A stretch of DNA of 64,000 nucleotides, taken from NCBI RefSeq assembly GCF_028368855.1, contig NZ_JAQNCY010000003.1, forward strand, positions 1 through 64,000, in the 5' to 3' direction. Positions 34,750 through 43,642 of the stretch are shown here, one piece after another. Below the pieces are notes generated by a model, which was not told where the DNA came from, searched no databases, and was given only the letters and a program-made list of their open reading frames with translations. Source of the stretch: Leisingera sp. SS27. Lineage in GTDB: Bacteria; Pseudomonadota; Alphaproteobacteria; Rhodobacterales; Rhodobacteraceae. Numbering within the stretch: the first letter of the stretch is position 1; every line of letters starts with the position of its first letter. The translations under genes were made by a program, and so were the position numbers.

Positions 34750-36468
34750 TCAGGCGCGGGTTCCAGAGAAACGTTCCTGCCACTCTTCGCGCTGCTCGTC
34801 GGTGATCTTGGCAAACAGCACCTCCGGCACCGTGAAGCCATGGCCCGCAGGCAGGGCCGACAGAGCCGCCGCTACATCGTCAGGCCAGCTGCGGTCATCC
34901 GAGTTCAGCGCTGCCATCAGGGTGTCTGAGGCCTGCGGGATGAAAGGGGCGGACAGCACGGCGTAAAGGCGGATCAGATTGAGGCCCAGGCGCACCTGCG
35001 CAGCGGCACGTTCGGGGTCTTCCTTGAACACCGACCAGGGCGCGGCGGACTGCAGGTATTCATTTCCGGCAACCCAGATCGCCCGCAGCTCCTGCGCCGA
35101 TTTGCGGACCTCCATCGATTCCATATGGCCCTCATAGGCGCGGATGCGGGTGGTGAGTTCGTCAATCAGCGCCTGCTCCTGCGCGCCGTATTCCCCGCCT
35201 GCCGGAACCTCTTCACCGAATTTGGAACGGCAGAATTTGGTGATGCGGCTGACGAAGTTGCCCAGCACGTCGGCCAGATCCTTGTTCACCGACTGCTGGA
35301 AGTTCTCCCAGGTGAATTCAGAGTCGCTGCTTTCGGGAGCGTGGGACAGCAGCCACCAGCGCCAGTAATCCGCGGGAAGGATCTCCAGCGCCTGGTCCAT
35401 GAAGACGCCGCGGCCTTGGCTGGTGGAGAACTGGCCGCCGTCGTAGTTCAGGTAGTTGAAAGACTTCAGGTGATCGACCATCTTCCACGGCTCGCCGGAG
35501 CCGAGGATGGTGGCCGGGAAGGACAGGGTGTGGAAGGGGACGTTGTCCTTGCCCATGAACTGGACGTATTTGACGTCCTCGGCGCCCTTGTCGGTGCGCC
35601 ACCAGCGCTGCCAGTCGGCGTCGGATTTGCCGTTGGCATCAGCCCATTCGCGAGAGGCCGCGATATATTCGATCGGTGCGTCGAACCAGACGTAAAAGAC
35701 CTTGCCTTCCATGCCCGGCCAGTCCTCACCGCCTTTCTTGACCGGCACGCCCCAGTCCAAGTCGCGGGTGATGCCGCGGTCCTGCAGGCCGTCGCCGTCA
35801 TGCAGCCACTTCTTGGCGATGGAGGTGGTCAGCACCGGCCAGTCGTTCTTGCTGTCAATCCAGGCGTCAAGCTGATCCTTCAGCTGCGACTGGCACAGAT
35901 ACAGGTGCTTGGTCTCGCGCACTTCCAGGTCGGTGGAGCCGGAAACTGCCGAGCGCGGGTTGATCAGGTCTGTCGGGTCCAGTTGCTTGGTGCATTCCTC
36001 GCATTGGTCGCCGCGGGCCTTTTCATAGCCGCAGTTGGGGCAGGTGCCTTCGATATAGCGGTCGGGCAGGAAGCGGCCGTCAGCGTTGGAGTAGACCTGT
36101 TTTTCGGTCACTTCGCGGATCAGGCCTGCCTCAGCCAGCTTGCCGGCGAAATGCTGGGTCAGCGCGTGGTTCTGCGGGCTGGAGGAGCGGCCGAAATGAT
36201 CAAACGACAGGGCAAAGCCCTTGGCGATTTCCGCCTGGGTCTCATGCATCGCAGCGCAGTATTCCGCCACCGGCTGGTTGGCTTTGGCTGCGGCCAGTTC
36301 CGCCGGGGTGCCGTGCTCGTCGGTGGCGCAGAGGAACATCACCTCATTGCCGCGTCCGCGCTGGAAACGGGCGTAAAGGTCGGCCGGCAGCTGGCTTCCC
36401 ACCAGGTTGCCCAGATGCTTGATCCCGTTGATATAGGGGATCGCCGAAGTGATCAGAATGCGTGCCAT
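34750..36468 (-). CDS. metG: methionyl-tRNA synthetase
   Basis: 572-residue class I synthetase. HIGH-type motif IKHLGNL, a zinc knuckle CPNC...CEEC (about 148-165), WFDAPIEYI, and the KMSKS-equivalent QFSTSQG. The lead Lys of that loop is Gln here. There is no C-terminal tRNA-binding appendix. The start [12 protein letters not shown] is chosen over an ATG three codons earlier by family alignment. Confidence 0.95.
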   Translation of the reverse strand: MARILITSAIPYINGIKHLGNLVGSQLPADLYARFQRGRGNEVMFLCATDEHGTPAELAAAKANQPVAEYCAAMHETQAEIAKGFALSFDHFGRSSSPQNHALTQHFAGKLAEAGLIREVTEKQVYSNADGRFLPDRYIEGTCPNCGYEKARGDQCEECTKQLDPTDLINPRSAVSGSTDLEVRETKHLYLCQSQLKDQLDAWIDSKNDWPVLTTSIAKKWLHDGDGLQDRGITRDLDWGVPVKKGGEDWPGMEGKVFYVWFDAPIEYIAASREWADANGKSDADWQRWWRTDKGAEDVKYVQFMGKDNVPFHTLSFPATILGSGEPWKMVDHLKSFNYLNYDGGQFSTSQGRGVFMDQALEILPADYWRWWLLSHAPESSDSEFTWENFQQSVNKDLADVLGNFVSRITKFCRSKFGEEVPAGGEYGAQEQALIDELTTRIRAYEGHMESMEVRKSAQELRAIWVAGNEYLQSAAPWSVFKEDPERAAAQVRLGLNLIRLYAVLSAPFIPQASDTLMAALNSDDRSWPDDVAAALSALPAGHGFTVPEVLFAKITDEQREEWQERFSGTRA

Positions 36469-36633
36469 GCCATCCATCCAGGTAATACGTCAAAGGCCCG
36501 TCTAACGCATGGCGCAGGCGGCGGGAACCCCGCCTGCAGAATTCGCTGGAAATAAGAGGCGGGCGTGCAGTTCATGCTTGAACTGCAATCCGGGCTGGCG
36601 CACTCAGGGGTTGTGAAACTCTATCTTAAACCC

Positions 36634-36683
36634 TTGAAAGCTCACAAGAGCGTTACCATATGATTTGTATGCCACGGCATACA
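36634..36683 (+). promoter_or_regulatory. candidate promoter and palindromic operator of yqiJ-yqiK
   Basis: TTGAAA (36634-36639) is followed by TATGAT (36659-36664, spacing 19) or CATATG (spacing 17). Directly downstream lies the palindrome TGTATGCC-AC-GGCATACA (36666-36683), two bases before a TTG. A repressor there would cover the transcription start. Confidence 0.5.
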
Positions 36684-36702
36684 TTTGAGAGGCATTCCAT
36701 CG

Positions 36703-37455
36703 GTGTTCAACTTTCTGCTTGATGGCGCATTTGCGCCGTTCTCCCTTGCACTCGCCCTGCTGGGCGGGCTGGCGGCCCTGGAGCTTGCGGCTTTGCTGCT
36801 TGGCGGCAGCCTGATCAGCGGTGATGGCGAAGCGGGGATAGACGGTGCAGATGGGGCCGGCGCAGGCGGGTTTCCCGATGCCGGCGATTTGGGTGCTGAT
36901 GCCGCTGCGGACGCGTTGGGCGATCTGGGAGACATAGATCTTGCGGATATCGACGGTGCGGATGCGCTGGACAATGCCGGAGCTGCAGACGCTTCGGGCA
37001 GCCTGGCGTCCTGGCTGGGTCTGGGGCGGATGCCGATGCTGATCTGGCTGGCGGCAGTCCTGATGGGGTTCGGCCTCAGCGGCATTGGCCTGCAGATGGT
37101 GCTGACGTCTTATCTGGGCTTTACAGCGCCTGTCTGGATGGCGGCACTGCCCGCAGGCGCCTTTGGCCTGTGGTTCGCGCGCGGCTTCGGCGGGATCTTT
37201 GCCAGGGCTTTGCCGCAAACCGAAACAGAGGCGCTGTCAGAGCGCAGTCTGGGCCGCCGCCGCGGGGTGATCACTCAGGGAACCGCGGCCGCAGGACGCC
37301 CGGCCGAGGTGCGCGTCATGGATGGTTACGGCAACGCCCATTACCTGCGCGCTGAACCTTTCGCTGCAGGCGAGGAACTGGCCCAGGGCACCGAGGTGCT
37401 GGTGATGCGCGACCGCCGCAAGGACCGCTTTGTGCTGATCGCACTGTCTGAATAA
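36703..37455 (+). CDS. yqiJ: YqiJ-family membrane protein, flotillin partner
   Basis: About 250 residues. First transmembrane segment FSLALALLGGLAALELAALL, then an Asp/Gly/Ala-rich loop of about 60 residues (GIDGADGAGAGGFPDAGDL and on), then two transmembrane segments and a C-terminal OB-fold-like NfeD domain (RRRGVITQGTAAAGRPAEVR). It forms the NfeD-like half of the pair with YqiK. GTG 36703 with GAGAGG upstream is taken as start; TTG 36685 is the alternative. Confidence 0.8.
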   Translation: MFNFLLDGAFAPFSLALALLGGLAALELAALLLGGSLISGDGEAGIDGADGAGAGGFPDAGDLGADAAADALGDLGDIDLADIDGADALDNAGAADASGSLASWLGLGRMPMLIWLAAVLMGFGLSGIGLQMVLTSYLGFTAPVWMAALPAGAFGLWFARGFGGIFARALPQTETEALSERSLGRRRGVITQGTAAAGRPAEVRVMDGYGNAHYLRAEPFAAGEELAQGTEVLVMRDRRKDRFVLIALSE

Positions 37456-37530
37456 CCTGCCGGACTGGTCCGTCCGGCTCACTGAAACCAAAAAAACACT
37501 GAAATCCTATTATCCAAGGAGGCATTCCGC

Positions 37531-39282
37531 ATGGAACTTCAATTCATGCTCATTGTAGTGGTGAGCGCTCTTGTCTTTCTTCTGGTCTTCGGCCTGGTTC
37601 TGGGCCGGCTTTACAAACGGTCATCCCGCGAGATCAGCCTGGTGCGGACCGGGGCTAACGGAAAGAAAGTCATCATGGATGGCGGCGTTCTGGTGGTGCC
37701 GCTGCTGCATGAGGTGAGCCCGGTCAACATGAAGACCCTGCGTCTGGAAGTGCAGCGCAACAATGACGGCGCGCTGATCACCAAAGACCGGATGCGCGTT
37801 GATGTTGGCGTCGAGTTCTACGTCTCTGTTATGGCGACGGTTGAGGGCATCGCCCGCGCCGCGCAGACACTGGGCGACCGCACCTTTGATGTGGAGCAGC
37901 TGCGCGAGATGATCGAGGGCAAGCTGGTGGACGGCCTGCGCGCGGTTGCGGCGCAGATGACCATGGACGGGCTGCACGAAAACCGTGCCGACTTTGTTCA
38001 AGAGGTGCAGAATGCCGTGTCCGAGGACCTTCTGAAGAATGGTTTGTCGTTGGAATCGGTGTCGCTGACCGCATTGGACCAGACCCCGTTCGAGGCGCTG
38101 GATGAGAACAACGCCTTTAACGCGGTGGGCATGCGCAAGCTGGCGGAGGTGATTGCCACCTCCAAGAAGGAGCGCGCGCAGATTGATGCTGAGGCTGAGG
38201 TCGCAGTGCGCCGTGCGGCGATGGAGGCGGAGCGCCAGCGCCTGGCTATCGAACAGGACGAAGAGCAGGCCAAGATTGAACAGGCCAAGCAGGTCGAGAC
38301 CATGAAGGCGGCGCAGGAGGCAGAGATCGCCCAGCGGCGCGAGGACTCGATGCGCGAGACCGAACGCGCCCGGATTGCACGTGAAGAGGCCATCCGTTCG
38401 GCGGACATCGCCCGCGAAGCCAAGATCCGCGACGCTGAAATCGCCAAGGAACGCGCTGTCCGCGAGGCGGAAATCGCAAAGGAACGCGAACTGGAAGTGG
38501 CGGAGCAGGAGCGCCAGATCATCATCGCGCAGAAGTCCGAGGAGGAAAGCCGTGCGCGGGCGTCTGCAGACCTGGCCCGGGCCGAGGCAACCAAGGCAAC
38601 CGAAGCGGTGGCAACTGCCCGCCAGGTGGCCGAGGCCGAGCGTCTGAAGCAGATCACCCTGATTGAGGCCACCCGCGAAGCCGAGCGTCAGGCGACCGGC
38701 ATCCGCCTGGCGGCACAGGCAGAGAAGGAAGCGGCCGCCGACCGCGCCGAAGCCCGCCGCGAGGAAGCGCAGGCCGAAGCGGATGCGCTCAATATCCGGG
38801 CCGAGGCCAAGAAGAATGACATGCTGGCTGAGGCGGAAGGCAAGCGGGCGATTGTCGATGCGGAAAACGCCCTGTCGGGTGAGCTGGTCCGGATGAAGAT
38901 CGACCTGGCCCGGATCGAGGCGATGCCCGCGATCATCAGCGAGATGGTGAAGCCGGCTGAGAAGATCGACTCGATCAAGATCCACCAGGTCAGCGGCATC
39001 GGTGCCGGTGCGCCCTATACCGCGGCAGGTGCTGCCAGCAACGGCGAAAAGCCGGTGGTGAACCAGGCGCTGGATTCGATCATGGGCATGGCCGTGCAGA
39101 TGCCTGCGCTGAAAAAGCTGGGCGAGGAACTGGGCCTGTCGATGGAAAACGGTGTCAGCGGAGTTGCCAGCCAGGCGCTGGGTGTTGACGCAGACGATAC
39201 CGCGGCGGCGGAGGTGCCTTTGCTGAATGGCGCAGCCGGAAAGGCTCAGGCGCCGGAGGCTGTGGAAGCTGCCAAGGACTGA
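37531..39282 (+). CDS. yqiK: flotillin family protein YqiK
   Basis: 583 residues. N-terminal membrane anchor (LIVVVSALVFLLVFGLVLG), SPFH/Band-7 domain to about 190, then a long Glu/Ala/Arg coiled coil (AREAKIRDAEIAKERAVREA and similar) to about 430 and a flotillin-type C-terminus. It scaffolds membrane microdomains. AAGGAGG precedes the ATG. It is co-transcribed with yqiJ. Confidence 0.94.
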   Translation: MELQFMLIVVVSALVFLLVFGLVLGRLYKRSSREISLVRTGANGKKVIMDGGVLVVPLLHEVSPVNMKTLRLEVQRNNDGALITKDRMRVDVGVEFYVSVMATVEGIARAAQTLGDRTFDVEQLREMIEGKLVDGLRAVAAQMTMDGLHENRADFVQEVQNAVSEDLLKNGLSLESVSLTALDQTPFEALDENNAFNAVGMRKLAEVIATSKKERAQIDAEAEVAVRRAAMEAERQRLAIEQDEEQAKIEQAKQVETMKAAQEAEIAQRREDSMRETERARIAREEAIRSADIAREAKIRDAEIAKERAVREAEIAKERELEVAEQERQIIIAQKSEEESRARASADLARAEATKATEAVATARQVAEAERLKQITLIEATREAERQATGIRLAAQAEKEAAADRAEARREEAQAEADALNIRAEAKKNDMLAEAEGKRAIVDAENALSGELVRMKIDLARIEAMPAIISEMVKPAEKIDSIKIHQVSGIGAGAPYTAAGAASNGEKPVVNQALDSIMGMAVQMPALKKLGEELGLSMENGVSGVASQALGVDADDTAAAEVPLLNGAAGKAQAPEAVEAAKD

Positions 39283-39300
39283 ATGCCGCAGGAAAAATGA

Positions 39301-39329
39301 AAAGAGGGCCGGGAAACCAGCCCTCTTTT
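39301..39329. terminator. bidirectional intrinsic terminator after yqiK
   Basis: AAAGAGGGC and GCCCTCTTT are separated by ten bases, with a T-run on the plus strand and an A/T-rich flank on the other. It lies between convergent yqiK and the 73-residue gene. Confidence 0.8.
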
Positions 39330-39363
39330 CTTGTGCGGGTGAGTGGTGGCTGCCGCAGGCTGT

Positions 39364-39585
39364 TCAACGCCAGTAGTTGTTGGCCTGCGATACGGTTTGG
39401 AAATTCACCGCCACTACATGCGACACGGCAATCAGGCTGTCGTAGTTGCTGGCATATCCCGGCCGCATCTTGTTGCGTGCGTCTTCATCGGGCTGGGTCA
39501 GTTTCACCGCCATCCGCGAAAGTTTGATTGCCAGCTGGTAGCCTTCTTCTGGTGTTGCGGTTTTCAGGTTGGGTAGCCAGGACAT
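39364..39585 (-). CDS. hypothetical protein, 73 aa
   Basis: Starts MSWLPNLKTATPEEGYQLAI and ends NFQTVSQANNYWR. GGAG lies upstream of the ATG at 39585. Probably a helical cytosolic protein. It is divergent from the OhrR-like gene and shares its 100-base control region, so it may be its target. Family not recognised. Confidence 0.65.
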   Translation of the reverse strand: MSWLPNLKTATPEEGYQLAIKLSRMAVKLTQPDEDARNKMRPGYASNYDSLIAVSHVVAVNFQTVSQANNYWR

Positions 39586-39600
39586 GTTGTCTCCAATTTG

Positions 39601-39671
39601 TATCGTGCGCGACCTATATTCAGACATTGACGGCGGCCGGGACCGGAGTCAAGAAGTGAATCGTGCGCGAT
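39601..39671. promoter_or_regulatory. repeated ATCGTGCGCGA motif in OhrR-like control region
   Basis: ATCGTGCGCGA occurs at 39602-39612 and 39660-39670, each followed by an AT-rich TATATT or TATTTA. The 58-base spacing and position between divergent genes suit paired binding sites for the adjacent regulator. Confidence 0.45.
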
Positions 39672-39688
39672 ATTTAATGGGGCTGATC

Positions 39689-40156
39689 ATGAAACCGTCC
39701 GACGTTCCAAACCGTGCAGGCGATCTGTTCTGTTTTGGGCTTTATACAGCCTCTCATGCGGTGAACCGGGCCTACGCGCCGCATTTGAAGAAGCTGGGCC
39801 TGACCTATCCGCAATATATCACACTGACTCTGTTGTGGGAGGAAGACAGCCAGATGGTGAATGCGCTGGCGCAGAAGCTGGGGATGGAAACCAGCACGCT
39901 GACTCCGCTCGTCAAGCGGCTGGAGGCCATGGGCCATGTCACCCGCTGCAAGAGCGCGTCGGATGGGCGCGCTGTGGAGGTTCGGCTGACGGCGCAGGGC
40001 AGGGCGCTCGCGGCAAAAGCCCCGGAGGTGACAGCCTGCATGATCGGCCAGACCGGATTGACTCTGGCTGAGCTGGAAGCCCTGCAGCGGCTGTTGTTCA
40101 AGCTGCGGAACGGCCTTCAACCCACGCAGCAGCCTGCCCTTGGGGAGGGGCGCTAG
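39689..40156 (+). CDS. MarR-family regulator, OhrR-like
   Basis: 155 residues. The N-terminal LFCFGLYTASHAVNRAYAPH matches the redox-sensing cysteine region of OhrR; the winged helix follows (LAQKLGMETSTLTPLVKRLE). It may sense organic hydroperoxides. No ohr gene is adjacent. ATG 39689 is chosen from alignment. Its stop overlaps that of the convergent MFS gene. Confidence 0.85.
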   Translation: MKPSDVPNRAGDLFCFGLYTASHAVNRAYAPHLKKLGLTYPQYITLTLLWEEDSQMVNALAQKLGMETSTLTPLVKRLEAMGHVTRCKSASDGRAVEVRLTAQGRALAAKAPEVTACMIGQTGLTLAELEALQRLLFKLRNGLQPTQQPALGEGR

Positions 40157-41376
40157 CGCCCCTCGCGTGAGCGTTTCAGCAGGCGGCCGATAGTGAAGGA
40201 GGTGCGCGGCGCATAGACATAGCTGGTGCGCTCTGCCGGGGTGGCGCGGACTTTCATCCGGCTGAGGCCAAAGGCGATCAGAGCCAAGTGGCCGCAGGCG
40301 ACATAGGCAAACAGCGCCGTCGGGCCGAAGCTGTCGATCAGCGCCGAGGAGACATAGGGCGAGGCGATGGCGCCAAGCGCGTACCAGAACATCAGCGCGG
40401 CCGACAGCTCAACCCGTTCGGCAGACGTGGCAAAGTCGTTGGCATGGGCGGCAGAGACCGAGAAGATCGGGAAAGTGGTGAAGCCGAAGAACCCGGCTGC
40501 CAGCATCACGCCCAGAGTGCCGGTGCCGCTGGCGGCCATGGTAATAGCGCAGCTGAGGATGGCGATGCCGGACAGCCAGATTAGCACCCAGCGGCGGTCG
40601 TATTTGTCGGCGAGCCAGCCCATCGGATACTGCGCCAGCGCGCCGCCCAGGACGAAAGAGGCAAGGAAGAAGGCGATCTGGCCGATTTCCAGACCGACCT
40701 CCTGGCCATAGACCGGGCCGACCATCCGGAAGGAGGCGGAGCTGAGCGCCGAAACGATCACGCCTGCCACTGCCAGCGGTGAACAGCGCCACGCCAGTTT
40801 GGGGCGCAACCGGGGGGCGTCGGGGGTTTCCGGCTGGCTGGCCTTGGTCAGCGTGAGCGGCAGCAGGGCCGCACAGCACACCACGGCCAGAAGATTGTAA
40901 GAGATGTAAACCGCAGGCGGCAGCACCGCGATGATCAGCTGCGCCGCCAGCGATGCACTCATGTCGGCAATCCGGTAGGTGCCCATGGCACGGCCGCGGT
41001 TTTCATTGGTGACCTTGGCGTTCAGCCAGGCCTCGATCACCGTATAGGCGCCGGCCACGCAAAGGCCGGAAGCGATCCGCATTGCCGCCCAGGCATAGGG
41101 GTTTTCCGTCAGCGTGTGGCCCAAGAGGCCCATTGCCCCCAGTGCGGTACAGACCGCAAAGGCGCGGGAATGGCCGACATTGCCCATCAGCCGCGGCGCC
41201 CACCAGCAGCCGATGAAGAAGCCGAAGAAATGGGCCGAGCCGAGGAGGCCGATCTGCTCCTTGGTGAAGTTGAGCGTCAGGCCGGAGATCGCATCGAGCG
41301 GGCCGACGCCCCCCGTGGACAGCTGCAGCAGGATGACGGAGAGGAACAGGGCGGCAAAGGAGACGATCAGGCGCAT
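40153..41376 (-). CDS. MFS transporter
   Basis: 407 residues, about 12 transmembrane segments, with MFS loop motifs near WWAPRLMGNVGHSRAF and GWLADKYDRRWVL. Substrate unknown. It converges on the OhrR-like gene with a four-base overlap. Confidence 0.9.
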   Translation of the reverse strand: MRLIVSFAALFLSVILLQLSTGGVGPLDAISGLTLNFTKEQIGLLGSAHFFGFFIGCWWAPRLMGNVGHSRAFAVCTALGAMGLLGHTLTENPYAWAAMRIASGLCVAGAYTVIEAWLNAKVTNENRGRAMGTYRIADMSASLAAQLIIAVLPPAVYISYNLLAVVCCAALLPLTLTKASQPETPDAPRLRPKLAWRCSPLAVAGVIVSALSSASFRMVGPVYGQEVGLEIGQIAFFLASFVLGGALAQYPMGWLADKYDRRWVLIWLSGIAILSCAITMAASGTGTLGVMLAAGFFGFTTFPIFSVSAAHANDFATSAERVELSAALMFWYALGAIASPYVSSALIDSFGPTALFAYVACGHLALIAFGLSRMKVRATPAERTSYVYAPRTSFTIGRLLKRSREGR

Positions 41377-41492
41377 AACGTTGCGACCATGACAGGCTGA
41401 CGCGGCATTGCCAGCCGGTTTCCGCCAAACCTGTGTCGTATTTCTGCGCGGCGGTGTTTTTCGGCATCTGCGCCGGTGCCGGGGCGGCGGCT

Positions 41493-42083
41493 CTAGCCCG
41501 CGCGGCGGATGCGGGCCTTGATGGCGAGGCGGACGCGGTCGGCAACCAGATCCCCATAGCCGGTGGCGCCGAAGGCGGCGCGGCTCAGCTGGCCTGTCAG
41601 CTGCACATCCAGCTCGCTGAGGTCATCCGGGGCGCTGCCGGGGCGGCGGTAGAGTGCAGCCTGCAGGGTGAGCGGGCGGGTGGTCCCGCGCAGGGTAAGC
41701 TCTCCTTCGATCGCGGCACCGCCCGAGATCCGCCCGTCCGGTCCGAGCCGGACACGGGTGGAGCGGAAGCGGATCTGCGGGTGGCGTGCGGTGTCTAGGA
41801 CACCGGGGCCTTTCAGCGCTTCGGTGGCAAACACCAGTCCGGTGCGGGCACGGCGGGCGTCGAGAGTGATGTCGGCCTGGCTGCGGGCCAGGCTCTGCGG
41901 GTCGATGCGGATGCGGGCCTTGGAGACCGGAAGGCGCCCGTGCTGCGGCTGGCCGCTGAGCAAGAAGGTGAACCGCACATCGGTTGCCTCCGGCACCAGC
42001 TGATATGCCAAGGGCGCCGCCCTCAGCGCTTGCGGCGCCAGCAGCGCCGCTGTGAGACCGGCGAGCAGTTTGCGCCGCTGCAT
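41493..42083 (-). CDS. YceI family protein
   Basis: 196 residues. Signal sequence MQRRKLLAGLTAALLAPQALR is arginine-rich, possibly Tat-like. The mature part has the YceI lipocalin-like blocks (YQLVPEATDVRFTF, and FRSTRV then LTLRGTTRPLTL). It probably binds an isoprenoid lipid in the periplasm. Confidence 0.87.
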   Translation of the reverse strand: MQRRKLLAGLTAALLAPQALRAAPLAYQLVPEATDVRFTFLLSGQPQHGRLPVSKARIRIDPQSLARSQADITLDARRARTGLVFATEALKGPGVLDTARHPQIRFRSTRVRLGPDGRISGGAAIEGELTLRGTTRPLTLQAALYRRPGSAPDDLSELDVQLTGQLSRAAFGATGYGDLVADRVRLAIKARIRRAG

Positions 42084-42245
42084 TCGGTGTGTGACCAACA
42101 GTGCTTTCCTTTGCGCTTATGTGCTGCAGGCAGAGTGTAGCCGGATTGGCGGGGTCTGGCTGCTCACTTTCGCGCGTGCGGCCGTGAGGCGCGGGAGGGG
42201 GAGGCTCTCCCGCCAGGCGGCGGCTTTTGGCAAAGCCTTTGCCTG

Positions 42246-42284
42246 TTGGGCCCGGCACCGGGCGACGCCCGGTGCCGGGCCCAA
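42246..42284. terminator. 18-bp-arm perfect hairpin after imuA
   Basis: TTGGGCCCGGCACCGGGC and its exact complement are separated by GAC. It begins six bases past the imuA stop on the minus strand. There is no strong T-run, so it may be a stabilising hairpin or an insulator rather than a classic terminator. Confidence 0.55.
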
Positions 42285-42289
42285 TGCCG

Positions 42290-43033
42290 CTAGGTCAGCG
42301 CTGGCGCAGCCAGCGGTGACTGCGGTTGCGGGAGAACCCGGGAAGCCGCAGGGCGTGCGGTCTGCTGGCTGGCCGCGCCGGGCGGCAGCGGGGCGGCCTG
42401 CAGCGGGCCGCCTGCACGGGCCCGGGCGATCTGCCAGCTGCGCGGCGGCAGTGTGCGGGCGCGCAGACGCTGCAATGTCCAGCACATGCGGCTGCCCGCC
42501 GGGGAGCGTCCGGCCGCCCCGCAGCTGGCGGGCAGGCCGCTGGCGGGGCGGGGCGCATGGGCCAGGTGCCAGCGGCTTTCGATGCCCTGGGCGCCGCCCA
42601 GGCCGGGGGTCAGCAGCAGGCCGACCGGCGCCGGGCCGAAGGTGCCGCCAGCCTCTGCCGCCAGATGCAGCCGCCGCACCGGGGTCATGGCGGGCGGCTC
42701 TGCCAGCTCTGCCACTACCAGCGCCGCCGCGCCGCCGCGCAGAGTTTCTTCCATTGCCCAGAGCAAGTCCTCTGTCCGGGCGGTTTGCACGAACAGGAAC
42801 CGCGCCGGGCTGGCATCCTCCGCCATCCCGTCCGGGTTCAGCGGTTTGCCGGCTTGCGGTGCGGACAGCCACAGCACCGGTCCCTGGGCCGCAGCAGCCA
42901 GCCACAGCGCAAAACTGTGGCGGGCGGGGCCGCAGGCCTCATGCACCCGGGCCAGTTCCAGCGCCACCCCCTCTGTCAGGGACAGCGCCGGGCGGGGTTT
43001 GCGGCTGCGGCAGGAAAGCAGATGAGTCGGCAT
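42290..43033 (-). CDS. imuA: ImuA-like (RecA-related) mutagenesis protein, orphan
   Basis: 247 residues with the rhodobacterial ImuA pattern: VHEACGPARHSFALWLA, LNPDGMAEDASP, LLWAMEETLRGG, and LTPGLGGAQGIESRWHLAH. ImuA normally works with ImuB and DnaE2 in SOS mutagenesis, usually in one operon. Neither follows here. The C-terminal 40 residues are Pro/Ala rich. Confidence 0.7.
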   Translation of the reverse strand: MPTHLLSCRSRKPRPALSLTEGVALELARVHEACGPARHSFALWLAAAAQGPVLWLSAPQAGKPLNPDGMAEDASPARFLFVQTARTEDLLWAMEETLRGGAAALVVAELAEPPAMTPVRRLHLAAEAGGTFGPAPVGLLLTPGLGGAQGIESRWHLAHAPRPASGLPASCGAAGRSPAGSRMCWTLQRLRARTLPPRSWQIARARAGGPLQAAPLPPGAASQQTARPAASRVLPQPQSPLAAPALT

Positions 43034-43118
43034 GCCGGCAAACTAACATGTTCGCTTTTTGTTCTCAATCGGCTCAAGTTGCCGGAGCCGCCTGTTTTCG
43101 TGCGCGGTGCGGCGGGCT

Positions 43119-43520
43119 TCAGCTTTCGCGCGGCACCACCGGGCCGCCCTGTTTGGCCCATTCGGTGAAGCCGCCCTGAAGATGCACCACCGGTTTCAGC
43201 CCCATCTCCATCGCCGCGCGGGCGCTCAGGGCCGAGCGCCAGGCGCTGGCACAGTAGAAGACATAAGTCTTGTCCTGGTTGAACACAGGCTTGTGATAGG
43301 GGCTGTCCGGGTCGATCCAGAACTCCAGCATGCCGCGCGGGCAGGAAAACGCGCCGGGAATCATACCGCTGCGCTGCAGTTCGCGGATGTCGCGCAGGTC
43401 GATGAAAACGTAATTTTCGTCCAGCACTTTCTGCTTGGCGTCCTCGACGCTCATCGTCTCCACAAGGCTGTTGGCCTCCGCGAGCAGCGCCTTGACGCCC
43501 TTGGTGATCTGTTGCGGCAT
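43119..43520 (-). CDS. rhodanese-domain protein
   Basis: 133-residue single rhodanese domain; active-site loop CASAWRSA with the catalytic cysteine, and VFIDLRDIRELQRSG upstream. The start at 43520 (MPQQITKG) is chosen over a longer low-quality frame. A sulfur transferase role is inferred; substrate unknown. It is divergent from the aldo/keto reductase. Confidence 0.9.
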   Translation of the reverse strand: MPQQITKGVKALLAEANSLVETMSVEDAKQKVLDENYVFIDLRDIRELQRSGMIPGAFSCPRGMLEFWIDPDSPYHKPVFNQDKTYVFYCASAWRSALSARAAMEMGLKPVVHLQGGFTEWAKQGGPVVPRES

Positions 43521-43642
43521 CTCATCTCTCCTCCTCGGTTTGCCCGCAGGCTGGCGGGTTTGCGCCGCGGGGGCAAGCCGCTTGCACTTGCCGCCCTGCC
43601 GGTTAGGGTCGCGGTCAGATCCGCAGCAGGGGAGCGCGCAAG

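Noticed and set aside
37621-38985. 454-codon minus-strand frame opposite yqiK
   Set aside because: Mirror of the repetitive coiled-coil coding sequence; Leu/His/Arg-rich without any domain.
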